In this document: positions 1 to 11,460 of the stretch, piece by piece
How the letters are laid out: each line of letters starts with the position of its first letter
Numbering within the stretch: the stretch's first letter is position 1
Origin: Macrotrachela quadricornifera
Taxonomy: Eukaryota; Rotifera; Eurotatoria; Philodinida; Philodinidae
Reading direction: 5' to 3'
Length of the DNA: 64,000 bases
Assembly (NCBI GenBank): GCA_022393335.1
Contig: JAJEKB010021185.1
Coordinates: forward strand, 388,782-452,781
Made by a program: the position numbers and the translations under genes
Notes under the pieces: model-generated
Told to the model about the DNA's origin: nothing
The model's database searches: none
Seen by the model: only the letters and a program-made list of their open reading frames with translations

Positions 1-1490
1 ATTGTTAGGAGAATGTGAAGTTATACGCGGTGAGAAATCTAAGGATTGTGCCATGAATGTGTGATATGGGATGAAGACAGAGATTAATTCTTTATCGCAA
101 ATTTATATAATCTCTATAGAGAATTATATGAAAGAACACGTGAAAAATCTATGCTTCAAGTAAAAAATATGTTGTATATATTTTGAATGAAACACAATAT
201 AATGTTATCAAATATTACCTTTTCTTTACTTGATTGTCACTGTAGAAAAAAAGAACGGACAAAAAGAAAAACAGAACACGTGTAACTAGTTATTCTTTCT
301 CTTACATACATACAAAAAAAATATATGTATAAATCAAAAGGTAACGCAATGTCGTTCATACGTTTATGAAAAGAAAATTTACAAGAAAAAAATCTCAACG
401 CAAATAAAAAGAATTAAAATGATTATTCGTTCAGGAATTTTCACGTAGATGAGACTCTAAAAAACTTTGTGTTGTAAATTCTAAACGTGTTAAAACACAG
501 TCTAGAATAATTACTTAATACCAAACATTAAATGAACAAGAAAAAAAAGTGATACTTTCGAAAGTTCTCCCAGGACGACCATGGATTTATTGAACTATGT
601 ATTGATCGAAGTTCTGCTTTAAAAAAACTTTCGAGATGAAATGTGATTAGGGCATTAAAGTTCTATTGTAACAAGCATTTATGTTAAATGAACTAGGCAA
701 ACATAGTATTGTTTCTTAGATTTTTTTCATTCCTTTCTTTTTCTGTGTCACATTTTCATATGTATTATGTTCCATAAAATATTTACTTTCAATTCTGCCT
801 ATATGATTATGCTCTTAAAAGTGTATAAAGGTAACATTCAATTCGTTCGAGCAAAGGCATTAAAATGAATTTCGTTACATGCTACAGCACACCCTCATAC
901 TAATATGCTACAAGCCAAAAAAAAAATAAATGAAGGAAATTCTATGACCAGTGGACAAGACCCATGAACTTGCTTCACATCCAGTTTTTTTAATTTTATA
1001 ATATACTCTACAAACATAAGGAAGCTGCATACCATTGGAAAATTTACCTACAAGACATGAATGAGTAAATGAAATGGCATAAACTTAAACCGTATCAAAA
1101 GCTTCTCTTTCAGAAACTAACATTGTTTTTTTTTATCTAATTTCAATCACTAATTCAGATAATATTAGTCTGTGCTGGGATAGACTATGTGTTTAATATC
1201 TCCTCCAAATCTTCAATATACTAACGATCGTACAGCGACTTATTTTTTCCTCTATATTAGGATATGAGACATTCTTTTTTCCATCTTTTCTTCGTTTTAT
1301 CATCATTTATAGATGATTCGAACCTCACATAGGCTTTTGTTCTCTCTCTCTCTCTTCTCTTCTCTATGATCATGGATTCTTCCAAACATTCTTTTTTTCT
1401 TCTTTTTGTCATCTCTTTCACGAGTGCAGATTTATTTTACCACTTTTCTCGTTATCATCTTTTTGTCTTTGTTGTCTTCTTCAGATTTTC
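1..1490. other. No gene seen; AT-rich with CT microsatellite
   Basis: I see no convincing coding frame on either strand. The stretch is AT-rich and ends in a pyrimidine-rich tract, including a TC-dinucleotide run near 1340-1362. The short open frame at 1366-1599 is low-complexity Phe/Ser-rich sequence read through this tract and the inverted-repeat arm that follows, so I do not call it a gene. Confidence 0.5.
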
Positions 1491-1493
1491 CCT

Positions 1494-1577
1494 GATATAT
1501 TCTCTTTCTTGTAGAGAAGAGTCTTCCAAACATAAATTGTCTACTTGCTTGTTAGCTTGCTTGTGTGGTCCGCACAA
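1494..1577 (+). repeat. Inverted-repeat arm (partner at 3446-3535)
   Basis: This segment, from the TTCTCTTTC...GTAGAGAAGAG block to GTGTGGTCCGCA, is roughly matched by the reverse complement of 3446-3535 with a few small indels. The two arms lie about 1.9 kb apart and enclose the Glu-rich gene at 2066-2673. They may be ends of a mobile element or a rearranged duplication. No target-site duplication is obvious. Confidence 0.6.
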
Positions 1578-1604
1578 GGTCATCAAAACATTCTATTGAT
1601 ATTT

Positions 1605-1850
1605 TCTATAAAGCTTAACGGAAGGGTAATCTGAACCGAGGAACTCCAATCTGAGGTCAGTTTTTCGAAAATTTTTTTGGATCGATTTTTTTACACAAAG
1701 GATCACTTTTTTTGCACAAAAAAATTTCTCTATAAGGGTTGACCGAAGGATAATCGAGGACGAGAAATTCAAATCTGTAGTCAGTTGCATGAAAATTTTT
1801 TGAAGCTCAGTTTTTGAAACAAACGACAAATTTTTAACAAAAAGCATTTG
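1605..1850. repeat. Two diverged tandem copies, 124-bp period
   Basis: The unit beginning TCTATAAAGCTTAACGGAAG at 1605 recurs at 1729 as TCTATAAGGGTTGACCGAAG. Similar order follows in both copies (GGTAATC..., AATCTG.GGTCAGTT, GAAAATTTTTTTG). This is a two-copy diverged tandem duplication. The minus-strand open frame at 1593-1847 lies inside it and is not called. Confidence 0.6.
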
Positions 1851-2065
1851 TTTTTATTAAATAAAAACAGAATGAAACTAAAGAATATAAAAATTATAAA
1901 CTTAACGCTACATCAACAAAAAAAAACAAACTATTTAATGATAATGATATTGTTACGGATTTATTCTGTTCAAATGATTTTTAAGTTTTATGACATCTGA
2001 CAAATCTTAAAAAAAAGAGTTCATTTGTACATTTTACAAGTAAGTATCATCATGGTAACACTTAC

Positions 2066-2673
2066 CTCAACTGTCTCTATTATACATTGTGCAATATGAA
2101 CTATGTCTGCATCTTTTCTCGTCACTGTTGTCACGGTTTCTAATTCTTCTTGTTCTTGTCCCTCTCTTCTTTCTACTTGTCCTTCGTCCACTTGTCCTTC
2201 TTCTTGTGTAACTTGTTGTTGTTCTTCTCTATCTTCCTCTTCAATTTCCATTCCTTGTTTTTGTTTTTCTCGTTCACCAAATTCTATTTGTTTCACTATT
2301 TCTCGTTGTTCTTCTTCTACTGATGAGCATGAACACGAGGATGATGAAGATAAAACGCGTTTTTTTGATTTTTGCTCCTTATTTTTCAACCAGCGTCGTT
2401 GAAATTTAGCGTGTTATTGCAAGTGAGTCGAAGTTTCTATTGTCGAGCCATCGTTGAGTACAGGTACAAATGGTTGAGGTCTGTAAAAATATTCATTCGG
2501 TCCTAAGAAATACAAACATAGATGTATGTAAGATTAGTGTTTAGTTTCCTTAAAATGCAATTACTCATTGGATAAATATAAGCTCTTTCTCTCCAGAAGG
2601 CTCTATCTTCTGGAGTTGCTGGATGGTGAAAGTAGTCTGCTTTGTCAGGGTTTGATAATACAATAACCGGCAT
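2066..2673 (-). pseudogene. Unrecognised Glu/Ser-rich gene, two exons, in-frame stop
   Basis: I do not recognise the family. Exon 1 (2673-2565) starts with an ATG and reads MPVIVLSNPDKADYF, with an aromatic/acidic stretch after it. A 62-bp intron (2564-2503, GT..AG) joins in phase to exon 2 (2502-2066), which ends at a consensus GAG|GTAAGT donor at 2066/2065, so at least one further exon is expected. Exon 2 has a basic patch, a Ser/Cys run and a long Glu/Gln-rich low-complexity part. One in-frame TAA at 2416-2414 interrupts it, yet the frame stays open for more than 100 codons on both sides together. Either the gene is decayed or the true product ends at this TAA with about 66 residues. It sits next to the Rep-like gene and inside an inverted-repeat pair. 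Confidence 0.45.
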
Positions 2674-3140
2674 TTTTATATTTATAATGATGGTGTCTCC
2701 TCTACGATTTTTAACCTGATCAGTGTTATAAAATAGAAGAAACGTTGTCGACTGTAACAGTAGCGAGTAAGCTCATCGAACGATCAACTATGCGACTGCG
2801 CAGAGTATTTATATTCGAGTGTAGCGCCCCGGTATCAAATAGTCTCGTTTGAAGTCTTTTGATCAATAATGATCATGATCTGGTTTCTTTATCTTCTATT
2901 TATTTAAGATAGTGACACTTGTGCTTTATGAGAATAGATTCAAGTTTCGAAAAAGCTTTTAACAATGGTCGACGAGAGTAGAATGATTTTTTCCAGCAAA
3001 AATCGAAGTGTTTAAGTAGGTATTATCCTTGCAAAAATTCCATACTAAACAGATTCACTTACACAACTAGAGGAGTCTGAAATCGAAAAATGCCCACATA
3101 ATATGTGCACAGTTTCTCGATATAGTTTCAGTATTGCGTA
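2674..3140. other. No gene seen
   Basis: Probable upstream region of the minus-strand gene at 2066-2673, and possibly the missing 3' part of the Rep-like gene. I found no exon here that continues either one. Confidence 0.4.
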
Positions 3141-3535
3141 ATCAGTATGGGGGTCTTGCCGCGCTCGCTGGATCCGCCGCTGCGGTTGTGGGTGTCGGTG
3201 TCGGTGAGATGGTGGATGAGGGTGGCTCTGGGTGTAACTTCAGGACAGACATGCCCTTATTCATACCCACACCCGCAAGATACACTACCCAAAACTCGGT
3301 TTCTGTCAATCCACGTCACTTTTTTCAACTGACACCCCTCCCCCTTCGGTACTCTGAACAAATGAGGCACACATTCAAAGTTCCCCCATCGAAATACCTC
3401 AAGAAATGTCTTTTCCGAAAAATGGCTTTTCGATGTTTTTTTTTACCCTGCGGACACACAAGCAACCAAGCAAGCAAACAATTAATTTTTATTGGACTCT
3501 TCTCTACGAGAAAGAGAACATACAGGTAGCCATAT
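3141..3535. repeat. GC-rich insertion ending in inverted-repeat arm
   Basis: An abrupt change from AT-rich sequence to GC-rich (GGGGGTCTTGCCGCGCTCGC at 3148 onward, then GT/GGT-rich) suggests inserted DNA. Its right end (3446-3535) is the reverse-complement partner of 1494-1577. The overlapping open frames here are best explained by the base composition. The Rep-like gene, read leftwards, runs into this block straight after its last recognisable exon, so the insertion may have cut off its 3' end. Confidence 0.5.
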
Positions 3536-3571
3536 AAAAATATTTATGAGAAGATATATCAATATACTTAC

Positions 3572-5332
3572 GGTATACTCCTTTTGTCCTGTGAGTAGCT
3601 GCTCTGGTGGTGGATAGCCCAGAGCTTTGTAATTGTCCTAGTTTATGTCATCCAAAATCATGTAGTCCGCATCATTATTCCAGTTCTCAATGCCGAAATA
3701 CCCTCGACAATGATTTGCAACGCCATACAAGGATTCTGCAAATGACGTCTTTCCTAAGTTTTCGTAATAGAATAGAAATTAGGAAATTAAATTAAAATCA
3801 AGAATGATTTTTATTATGATTATTTTTCGTACCAGTGCCTGTAAGTCCAACTAATACTAAAACCTTTGGTCGCCCTTCTTTTGTAAAATGATTATCTATC
3901 CAAAATTGCATTCCATCTCCTATTATTGATTATTAATGTTAAACAAAATATTTTCATATTCTAAGTAGAATAAAGAATGATCAGAAATACATACGTAGTG
4001 CTTGAGTGCATGTATTACTAAAAGAATATAGCCAATAAAACGGCTTATTGTACATTTCTAATCTTGCTCTTTTATGCCGTGCTTGTTTATTTGCAAAGTT
4101 TAAAGCTGGCTCATATCTTTTTATTCAAAGAAGAAAAAAAAACAAATATAAGAATTATATTCATGTTTCGTTAAAAATAAAAAGTTCAATTATATTGCAA
4201 CAGAAACAAACATATTTACCGCATTAAACCTTTTAAAGACACCATGCAGTCTGTATTCATTATGTGCTCAAGACCATCGTTAACATTAATTTGACCTCGT
4301 CGAAAAGCCTCAGCCGCCAATTCTTTTGTGATTGGATCAGCTGCTCTTTCTATTTGTGAATAGAAAAAATAACGACAAATTCTAAACTTTATTTTGTTCT
4401 TACGTGTGATGGCTTTAAGTTTTGGCAATTGTCGTCCTGTTGATTGTCTATCTGTACTACAAAACGATTTGTATTCAATGAAATCAAGCCCTAAAATCAT
4501 CAACAATGGTTATCTTTATTTCACACAAACATGTTCGCTTTTAATTCAAATTATTTTAAAAATTCATTTTTCTTTAACCTTTTTTCAAGTATTCGTTCCA
4601 TGCTCGATCTGATCGCGTAACTTGAAATGCGTAACCACATGCTGTTTTGTCCAAAATAAATAAAAATTAGTATAATACTATGAAATCGATTATGAAACAA
4701 GTAGAAGCGAAACATACCTAAAACGTCTTTAAGACATGCTTTTGTAGTGTGAATTGTGTTGTCCAAGAAGAATTGTATATGAAGCCGAGATACTACTTGA
4801 TCATTTTCGTATTCGTTTGCTATACAAGCATAAGTAACTTCTCGTCCGTTACATTTGAATATATCCTGAATAGCAACCATCACTACCTTTTCTATAAAAT
4901 TTAATGGATATAATATGTATTGTATAAATATAAATCGAGACAATAGATAATTCCTATTTTTTTAAAATATTAACTTACTTGAAATATTTGTCCAACAAGA
5001 AATCGAAAATTTGGATGCGTCAAAACTGTACACAAGTTCTTTTGTTCTTCGAAACTCGGCAATTTAATATTTTTCATTTTTCCTATAGTTTGTCGATCTA
5101 ATCGCAAAAAAACAATAAAGTATATAGAGAAAAATAAATAAACAACTACTATATCGTACAACTCACCTATTGTGCCATATCCAAAAAATGGCATATCTTG
5201 AGCCTTAACGTCACCTGTACGATCAATTGGCAGATATGGATAAGTCTATGAATTTCCACGCAATTGATTGATATTATTAAATCCAACAATAGTTTTTCCG
5301 CTCACTATGACATTTTGAAAATTGGTTTCCAT
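3572..5332 (-). pseudogene. CRESS-type Rep-like gene, nine exons, two in-frame TAG, 3' end missing
   Basis: Nine exons (5332-5167, 5097-4979, 4886-4718, 4641-4579, 4490-4404, 4349-4220, 4116-3995, 3919-3833, 3753-3572) join in consistent phase with GT/AG borders and give about 375 codons. Signatures appear in the order known for Rep of circular Rep-encoding ssDNA viruses and plasmids: an HUQ-like motif II (SRLHIQFF, exon 3), the Tyr-x-x-Lys nicking motif III (NEYLKK, exon 4), Walker A GLTGTGKTS split across exons 8/9, and Walker B YMILDDI (exon 9). In this family these domains nick and unwind DNA for rolling-circle replication. I see no clear motif I. TAG codons at 5248-5246 and 3640-3638 interrupt frames that are otherwise open, and the expected C-terminus after the last donor (3571) is not found. 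The gene is probably an endogenised, intron-bearing, inactive copy. Confidence 0.7.
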
Positions 5333-5366
5333 TCTTTTATCTAATATAATTGTTAAAAAAGTACGT

Positions 5367-5516
5367 CCCAGACAGACACTAAAACGCCAAAAACGGCGTT
5401 TAAACATGTCAATATGTAAAGGGCTTTAAACAGTGCCATTAGTCTCCAAAAACGCTTGAAGTCGTTGATATTTTCGCTGTTTTAACGCGTTTTTGGCGAT
5501 TGCGTGTCTGTCTGGG
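5367..5516. mobile_element. 150-bp foldback MITE, CCCAGACAGAC ends
   Basis: The ends are perfect inverses (CCCAGACAGACAC at 5367-5379, GTGTCTGTCTGGG at 5504-5516). Pairing continues inward through AAAACGCCAAAAACG against CGTTTTTGGCG. It lies 35 bp upstream of the Rep-like gene's ATG. A related copy is at 8873-9089. No clear target-site duplication flanks this copy. Confidence 0.7.
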
Positions 5517-5526
5517 CATTGAAAAG

Positions 5527-5953
5527 CTGACCCATTATATTCAGATTACCATTATATTACTATTAAATTAACGTATTTATTCTTTGAAAACACTACATAA
5601 TATTTCTATTTCATCAGTTCGTTTCTTTTCAAAGTACGACTAAATTTATAATTTACTATCCACTTATTTGCATATTTTCCTTGTGTTTAAAAAGTTTTTT
5701 TTAATAGTGGAGCGGAAGATAAAAATATCTGGGTTTAATCGAAGAGCATTAACGTCTAATCATTCCATTCCACTATTGAAAAAAATTTTGAAAAGCAAGG
5801 AAAATATTTAAATAAGCAGATAGTAAAGTAAAAACTTAGTCGCAGTATAAAAGGAACCGAACTCATGTCAGAGAAATACTCCGTGACGTTTTCAAAGAAT
5901 AAACATATCACTTTAACATTAATCCAATGGTAATTTGAATATAATCAGTCAGT
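5527..5953. mobile_element. Foldback element, about 427 bp
   Basis: The left arm from CTGACCCATTATATTCAG reads through TTTATTCTTTGAAAAC and CATATTTTCCTTG to AATAGTGGA near 5711. It is mirrored on the right from TCCACTATTG to GAATATAATCAGTCAG at 5936-5953. The arms are about 180 bp, about 80 percent alike by eye, with a loop of about 60 bp. No coding capacity, so this is a non-autonomous foldback or MITE. Confidence 0.65.
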
Positions 5954-8866
5954 TCATCTACGAGAAGAATATTTAATTATTTACATTTATGTCTCATATT
6001 TTAAAGTGATGGATAAACTAGATTGATGAATAAGTCTAAAATAATACGGCTCATACGTAAGTTGATAAAAAAAACAAACCTTGATTTATATAACAAGTTT
6101 CTAAGTCCTAAAAAACTACAGCCGAAACTATTATTGTAGATAAAAGCTTTTTTAGATTTTAGTAACACACTTAATTGTAGTGTGTTGTAAGTCGATTCCA
6201 AAATTGACTAAGCCATACTTATATCCGAGAATCACTATTTGCTTTTTCTCTAGGACGAGAAAATTTCTTTTAAAGCTCATTCATCTATCGATGGCTGGAA
6301 ATTTTTTTCCCACTTAGTACAAAACTGAACTATTTCCAACGTCTCATCTGACACGTCTATTTGTAAAGAGCTTAGTATATAAAAGTTTCTAACTGGAGAA
6401 TAGTTGATAGAACTCTACTATACTAATCGTTAGCAAGCGACTCTTACTGTTATAATTCCATCTGTATTATATATCATGTCTACAATAGCTTAGTGAATAT
6501 CAATTTAGTTTTGTGTAATAACTCGTAATTGTTAGCAATTCGATAAGTGCCCTATTCTTCCTCTCATTTTGTGCAGAAATGAACTTTACCTGATTCAGAC
6601 ACACTCAATCTTACACTCAAGAATGGACATTGCACATAGTAAATTTAATAATTATTCTTAGTACACGGTGGAAGATAAATAACTTGCTCAAAGTTTTCTT
6701 TTTATATATTTAATCTTTTTTAATCTGTGTTTTATCTGAAAACAATGTAGTTTCTTCTGTATTATTTAAAATAATCTTGTTGCGTTGAAACTTATTCTCA
6801 GGAACATTTTTCGATATTTATATATTATTAGATCTCAAATAAAGAAAAAATTCTAAATGTGTTTTGCTTAACATGACTAGCTATAAGTGGTCGTATCTCA
6901 ATTCTGTTGTTCTTATAAGCAAATAGAGAACACATAAATCGCAAAAAGAAAAAAACTAGATAGATATAATTATCGACCTATGTTTTTTTGATTAAAGATA
7001 TCATAAAGAAAAATAATAACACTACAAAATATAATGGCTCGCTCAGCTAAGCAACTACTCTGTGAATGAAGTAGAATGCAAATGAACTTAGAATGAAGAA
7101 AGAACGAGCGAATAATCGAACGAGTGGTTGATAAAAGAATGACCTATTCTTTTCCTTTCTTCATGTAACGGACGGACGGAAAGAAAAAGACAGAACGAAA
7201 GAAAAATCGATTAGAATGTAGACGGATGGTGAATTATGTTCTTATTTGAAGAAGAAAAAAAGATAAAATATGAAATGGGTAATCACTAAAACTTTTAATA
7301 AAACAGCTAAATTCTAACTCATTATATATTTATAAGCTAAACAGGAAAAGATTAATTTGTCTTTTTTTATGATAGTACTTATTACTCCTATATACTTGCA
7401 CCTTGGAAAAAGGGAAATGAAAAAGAATATCGATATCGTATCATCAAAAAAATAAGAAATTATTTATATAGTGACTATGATATATTCCTATATAGTAATA
7501 TTAATGATAATTTTCTCTTAGCATGTACTTTAGATTTCAAACATTATATTAATGATGTTTGTCTATTCTTTATTGTAATTCATAAAATACAACTGTTAGG
7601 TAGTATGATACTGTCTATAGCACATACGTTATTATCGTTTCTTTTAACTGTTGTTCATTTTTGCGTTCTAGTCAGGGAGGACATATATGATCTTGTACAT
7701 TTTCTTTTGCGTTCTGTGTTCTCTTATCATATGTGATTAACGTTTCTTGTCATATTCACTCTTTCTTTATATTCATCGTTATATATTCACTTATCGTATT
7801 CACTTTCTCTTTGTGTTTTCATAAATGTATTCACTCTGTTACTATGTTCATCTCGACGTATTCATTACTGTATTCACTCTCTCTCACTTCGTGATTCTCG
7901 GCGTTATCTCTCTCATTTCATCTATATAAGGCGTCGCTCATTTCGAAATAAACATGCTTTTCATCGAGAATCATCCATCTTCATAATAACTATGACAGAG
8001 TAGATCTTCTTAAGCATGCATTAAATAAAACGACACTGAGTAAGATAATAAGAAGAAGTTCACTTTAATCACAATGATCACAACAACCTCACATAGTGCT
8101 ATCTGGGTAAATTGTACTACTTAATGTGAAGCGTGTAATAAAATGAATTTGAAATAGTTAATGTTATGAAATGATCAATGACCAAATCAACGTGTCGGTA
8201 AGAGGCGATATTCTGATTATTAAAATTGCTCAATACGAGATATATAGCATATCTTTTTTGTTAAGCATATCGATTTATGATACTGCTGCCAAAGCAAAAT
8301 TGAAGACAAATTTGCCTTTCGTTCTAATCAAATACTAGAACTGAACAATATTTCTCTTGTCGATTTTCAATAACAGTGAGATATTACTGACAAGATACAT
8401 TGCTAATAACTCAAGAACATGCATATAAACGCGATACAAGAAGTATTTTCAGTGAGATTGTTATAATTCTGTTAACTTTAACTTCGTCTTATTATCAATA
8501 AAATCGTTTTAGTCGTTTAAAATTCATATTTACTAATGATAAATATAGCATCTAATATTTTACTGCATATCAGCTATAAATACTGGTTATAATCACGAGT
8601 TGTTTATTATTAATAAACATCAAATGGTAATACTTATTACTCGCTAGGAAATAACCGGATCGATTATTCACAATTAAATGTTACGTTAGTTAGATGTATT
8701 CGATCACAAAAAGATACCCAAAAATAGTTAAACTGAATATTTACCATTCACTAGTAACAGTTGAGTAGTGCAAACTATCACTGATTAACGATTATTAAGT
8801 AAGATATACTACTTATTGAGAATATAATGATACTATGTTTTTTGCGTTTTTTCAGTTGGCTTTTGA
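5954..8866. other. No gene seen; AT-rich intergenic
   Basis: No frame with protein-like composition. There are low-complexity patches, such as repeated ATTCACT motifs at about 7760-7900 and AAGAAAAA tracts at about 7160-7260. Confidence 0.5.
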
Positions 8867-8872
8867 TACGTG

Positions 8873-9089
8873 AGGTAGACGGAAAAATAGTGTTAAAACA
8901 CGTTTTTGTTACAAAAACTACAGAATTGAGGCGTTTTTAACGATATTGGCTGAAATTCTTGAAATAAACTGTGAAAACGATTGAAAAGGAAAAAGACCAA
9001 TAGTAAACGCGTTTATACGCGTTGAAACGCTCTAAACACGCAAATAACGCGTATAAACGGAGTTTTAACCGTTTAATGTCTGTCTGGGG
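8873..9089. mobile_element. MITE related to 5367-5516
   Basis: The right end GTCTGTCTGGGG is shared with the copy at 5504-5516, and the interior has the same AAACGCG/CGTTTTT palindromic character. TACGTG occurs directly outside both ends (8867-8872 and 9090-9095). This could be a 6-bp target duplication, or part of the terminal sequence, because TACGT also abuts the left end of the first copy. The left end (AGGTAGACGG) is diverged. Confidence 0.55.
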
Positions 9090-9349
9090 TACGTGTGTAA
9101 AGTATGGAAGCCGATTACAATATCTGAAATATACACATTTATACAGATCATTTCTTCCAAATTATTACCTCACAAATATTCTTTCTTTTATCTATTAATT
9201 ATACCGAAAATTTTATGGAGAGCTTTATCCATAGCTTTCTTTTAATTAACAATAGGAAAAACTTGTACAAATGATGAAAAGAATCAATCAATTTCAAAGT
9301 CAGTTTCGTTAAGCTTAAGAAACATTGAAACTATTTATTCATTTTTGTG

Positions 9350-9505
9350 TACTCAGAAAGTGAGTACACTACTAAAATCGGTCTGTATGTCCGGCCGTTT
9401 ACACGATAACTTTTCACAATTCCATTCGATTGAGCTAAAATTTTGTGCACAGAATTGTCTCATCAATATCTCGGTCGAGTTCGAAGATGAGAACGATTTG
9501 GGAAT
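9350..9505 (+). repeat. Dispersed repeat copy 1 (CCGTTTACACGATA)
   Basis: Contains GTACTCAGAAAGT, then CCGTTTACACGATAACTTTT, TGAAATTTTGT-like text and ATCTCGGTCGAGTTCGAAGA. The same order of blocks recurs at 10615-10770, about 1.27 kb away in direct orientation. The region between the copies has no gene that I can recognise. Confidence 0.6.
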
Positions 9506-10614
9506 AAATAGTTGAGTTATCGAGAAAATTGTTATTATTCACCAGACCATCCCTGAGGAGGAGGGGAGTACAAGAATTTCTTAAAAAAAAAATTTTTTCG
9601 CAGAACTGTTTAAAATATTTATGGATAGACTCAGTTTTTAACGCTGATTTCGAATATGATATTAGTTTTGAATAAAATCGTAGTTTTTTAAGTGAAAGTT
9701 GCCGAAACAGGGTCCCAAATAATACAAAAACTGTATCTTGAGGCCAGTGTACGTAAATATTCTCAGGTGACTGGTGGTTTTGAGGTGTTCTAGAAGCATG
9801 GTTTTGTCGCTACTAATAAGAGTTATCAAATGGAAAAAATTCGAATTCGATAGCTATTAATATTGGTGCATTATTATGAAAATATTGATGTCTCTGTATA
9901 TCATATATCTATCATATATCCATGAGGTTACCTATGACCATAATCTCGGTAGATACAATCCCAAATTCATTCTTAATTAGCTCCACCTACCCAATTCTGT
10001 GAGCTGAACACAAATCCGAACTCGATTTGTGTGATTTCTAAAGATATTATATCACTGTGGGAGTTGAGTCAGTGATCACTAGATAGGGTCGACTACAGTG
10101 TCATCTATGCTAGCTTGGCTCTCTAGGTTTTTTATTCTTTCAATTCGGTGCAAAAGATGTGTCTTGATGAGATCTATGTCTTATAGAAAAATGAGCCTAA
10201 GATCTCGTGCACTAGGTGAGAAAAACCCAAAATATCACCTCCCGTAGTATAATATTCCTTCGAATTTTCTCAGTTTTTGAATTCTAGCACTTCTTTCATC
10301 TCAAAGCTTACTCATTTGAATAGAATGAGTTTGTAGACTAAACTGTTTTCTGTCCAAATGAGATGTCCTAGAGCTCAAATGGCCAATTCGTTTACGAGAT
10401 AAGGTCAAAATGCAGAGCATACACTCAAGATAGATAGTTTTTAGAGAGCTCGATGAAACTTAATTTGTCGTCAGTTATTTTTACTTTTTTGCTGTTTAGT
10501 CGTGACATAAACTATGTGCTAATAACTAATAATGCATTCTACTTCAGTTTGACTTATATCTGTAAAAATTTCTAGTTAGATAATTGAGTTGGTTTACTCA
10601 AACAGTTCTTCTTC

Positions 10615-10770
10615 CGTACTCAAAAAGTTCATACACTTTAGAATCGGACAGTGTATCCGTCCAACCGTCCGTTTACACGATAGCTTTTGAAAGGCTCATC
10701 CAATTATCATGAAATTTTGTATATAGAATGATCTCGCTAATATTTCAGTCGAGAGAAGAAGATGATGGCG
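10615..10770 (+). repeat. Dispersed repeat copy 2 (CCGTTTACACGATA)
   Basis: Direct repeat of 9350-9505: GTACTCAAAAAGT, CCGTCCGTTTACACGATAGC, ATCATGAAATTTTGTATA, ATTTCAGTCGAGAG. The two copies could be ends or fragments of one older element spanning about 1.4 kb. Confidence 0.6.
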
Positions 10771-10917
10771 ATCCGTTAAGAATTTTCTGCGTTACGGTAA
10801 AAATATTCTAATTTTCTCTGTAATTAATGACCTTTTCTAATTTTTTCTAATTTTCTTTAAGGAAAAGATTTATCATAGTTAAAACAAAACATCAACTATC
10901 ATATACCAATAGATAGA

Positions 10918-11230
10918 GAATTTCATGGGCTGCAAAACGATGCTAAGTTATAGGGATAAATAGGTCGCGCACAAGATTTCCTCTGTATGACAGTGTCGAA
11001 AACCTATGAAAGACTCATATATCTAGACAATGTGTCAGTGTGGTATTTTTTTGCTTTCGATGTTGCCAATACCAATTTTTTCAGAGTAGATTAAACTCAT
11101 TAAGAGCCATAAAATGATGCAAAATAATAGGGATAGATATGCTGCGCTTAATATTTCTTCATTGTGACACGTGAGAAAAGCCATAAAGAAGCCATATAAC
11201 TTAATGGTGTCTGTGTCACATTCGTTTGTT
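10918..11230. repeat. Diverged tandem duplication, about 180 bp unit
   Basis: TATAGGGATAAATAGGTCGCGCACAAGATTTCCTC near 10950 is echoed by AATAGGGATAGATATGCTGCGCTTAATATTTCTTC near 11128, with AAAACGATGC/AAAATGATGC before each and a GTGTCAG/GTGTCAC block after each. The minus-strand open frame at 11035-11271 crosses this duplication and is not called. Confidence 0.45.
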
Positions 11231-11460
11231 CTCCATAGAGCCAACCTTATTTTTATGCACTCGAAAAGCAAAGTTCATGATAGATTGATTTTGATCAACC
11301 TATCTAAAAAGTTTTATCCTTGAGCGCACTAAGGAACTGCTCCTTAGGCTCTACAGAAGCTCTCTTTTTGTCCAGTAGGACGTGACGAGCAGTTGGTTCC
11401 AAAGACTTTATTAATTTTCATAAATGAAAATTTGTTTTTTTAGTTAAAGCTTGTTTCATA

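Noticed and set aside
3186..3240. Telomere-like TGTGGG/GTCGGTG sequence
   Set aside because: Only one TGTGGG is present and the following GGT-rich text is irregular. There is no array, so a telomeric or interstitial telomere origin is not supported.
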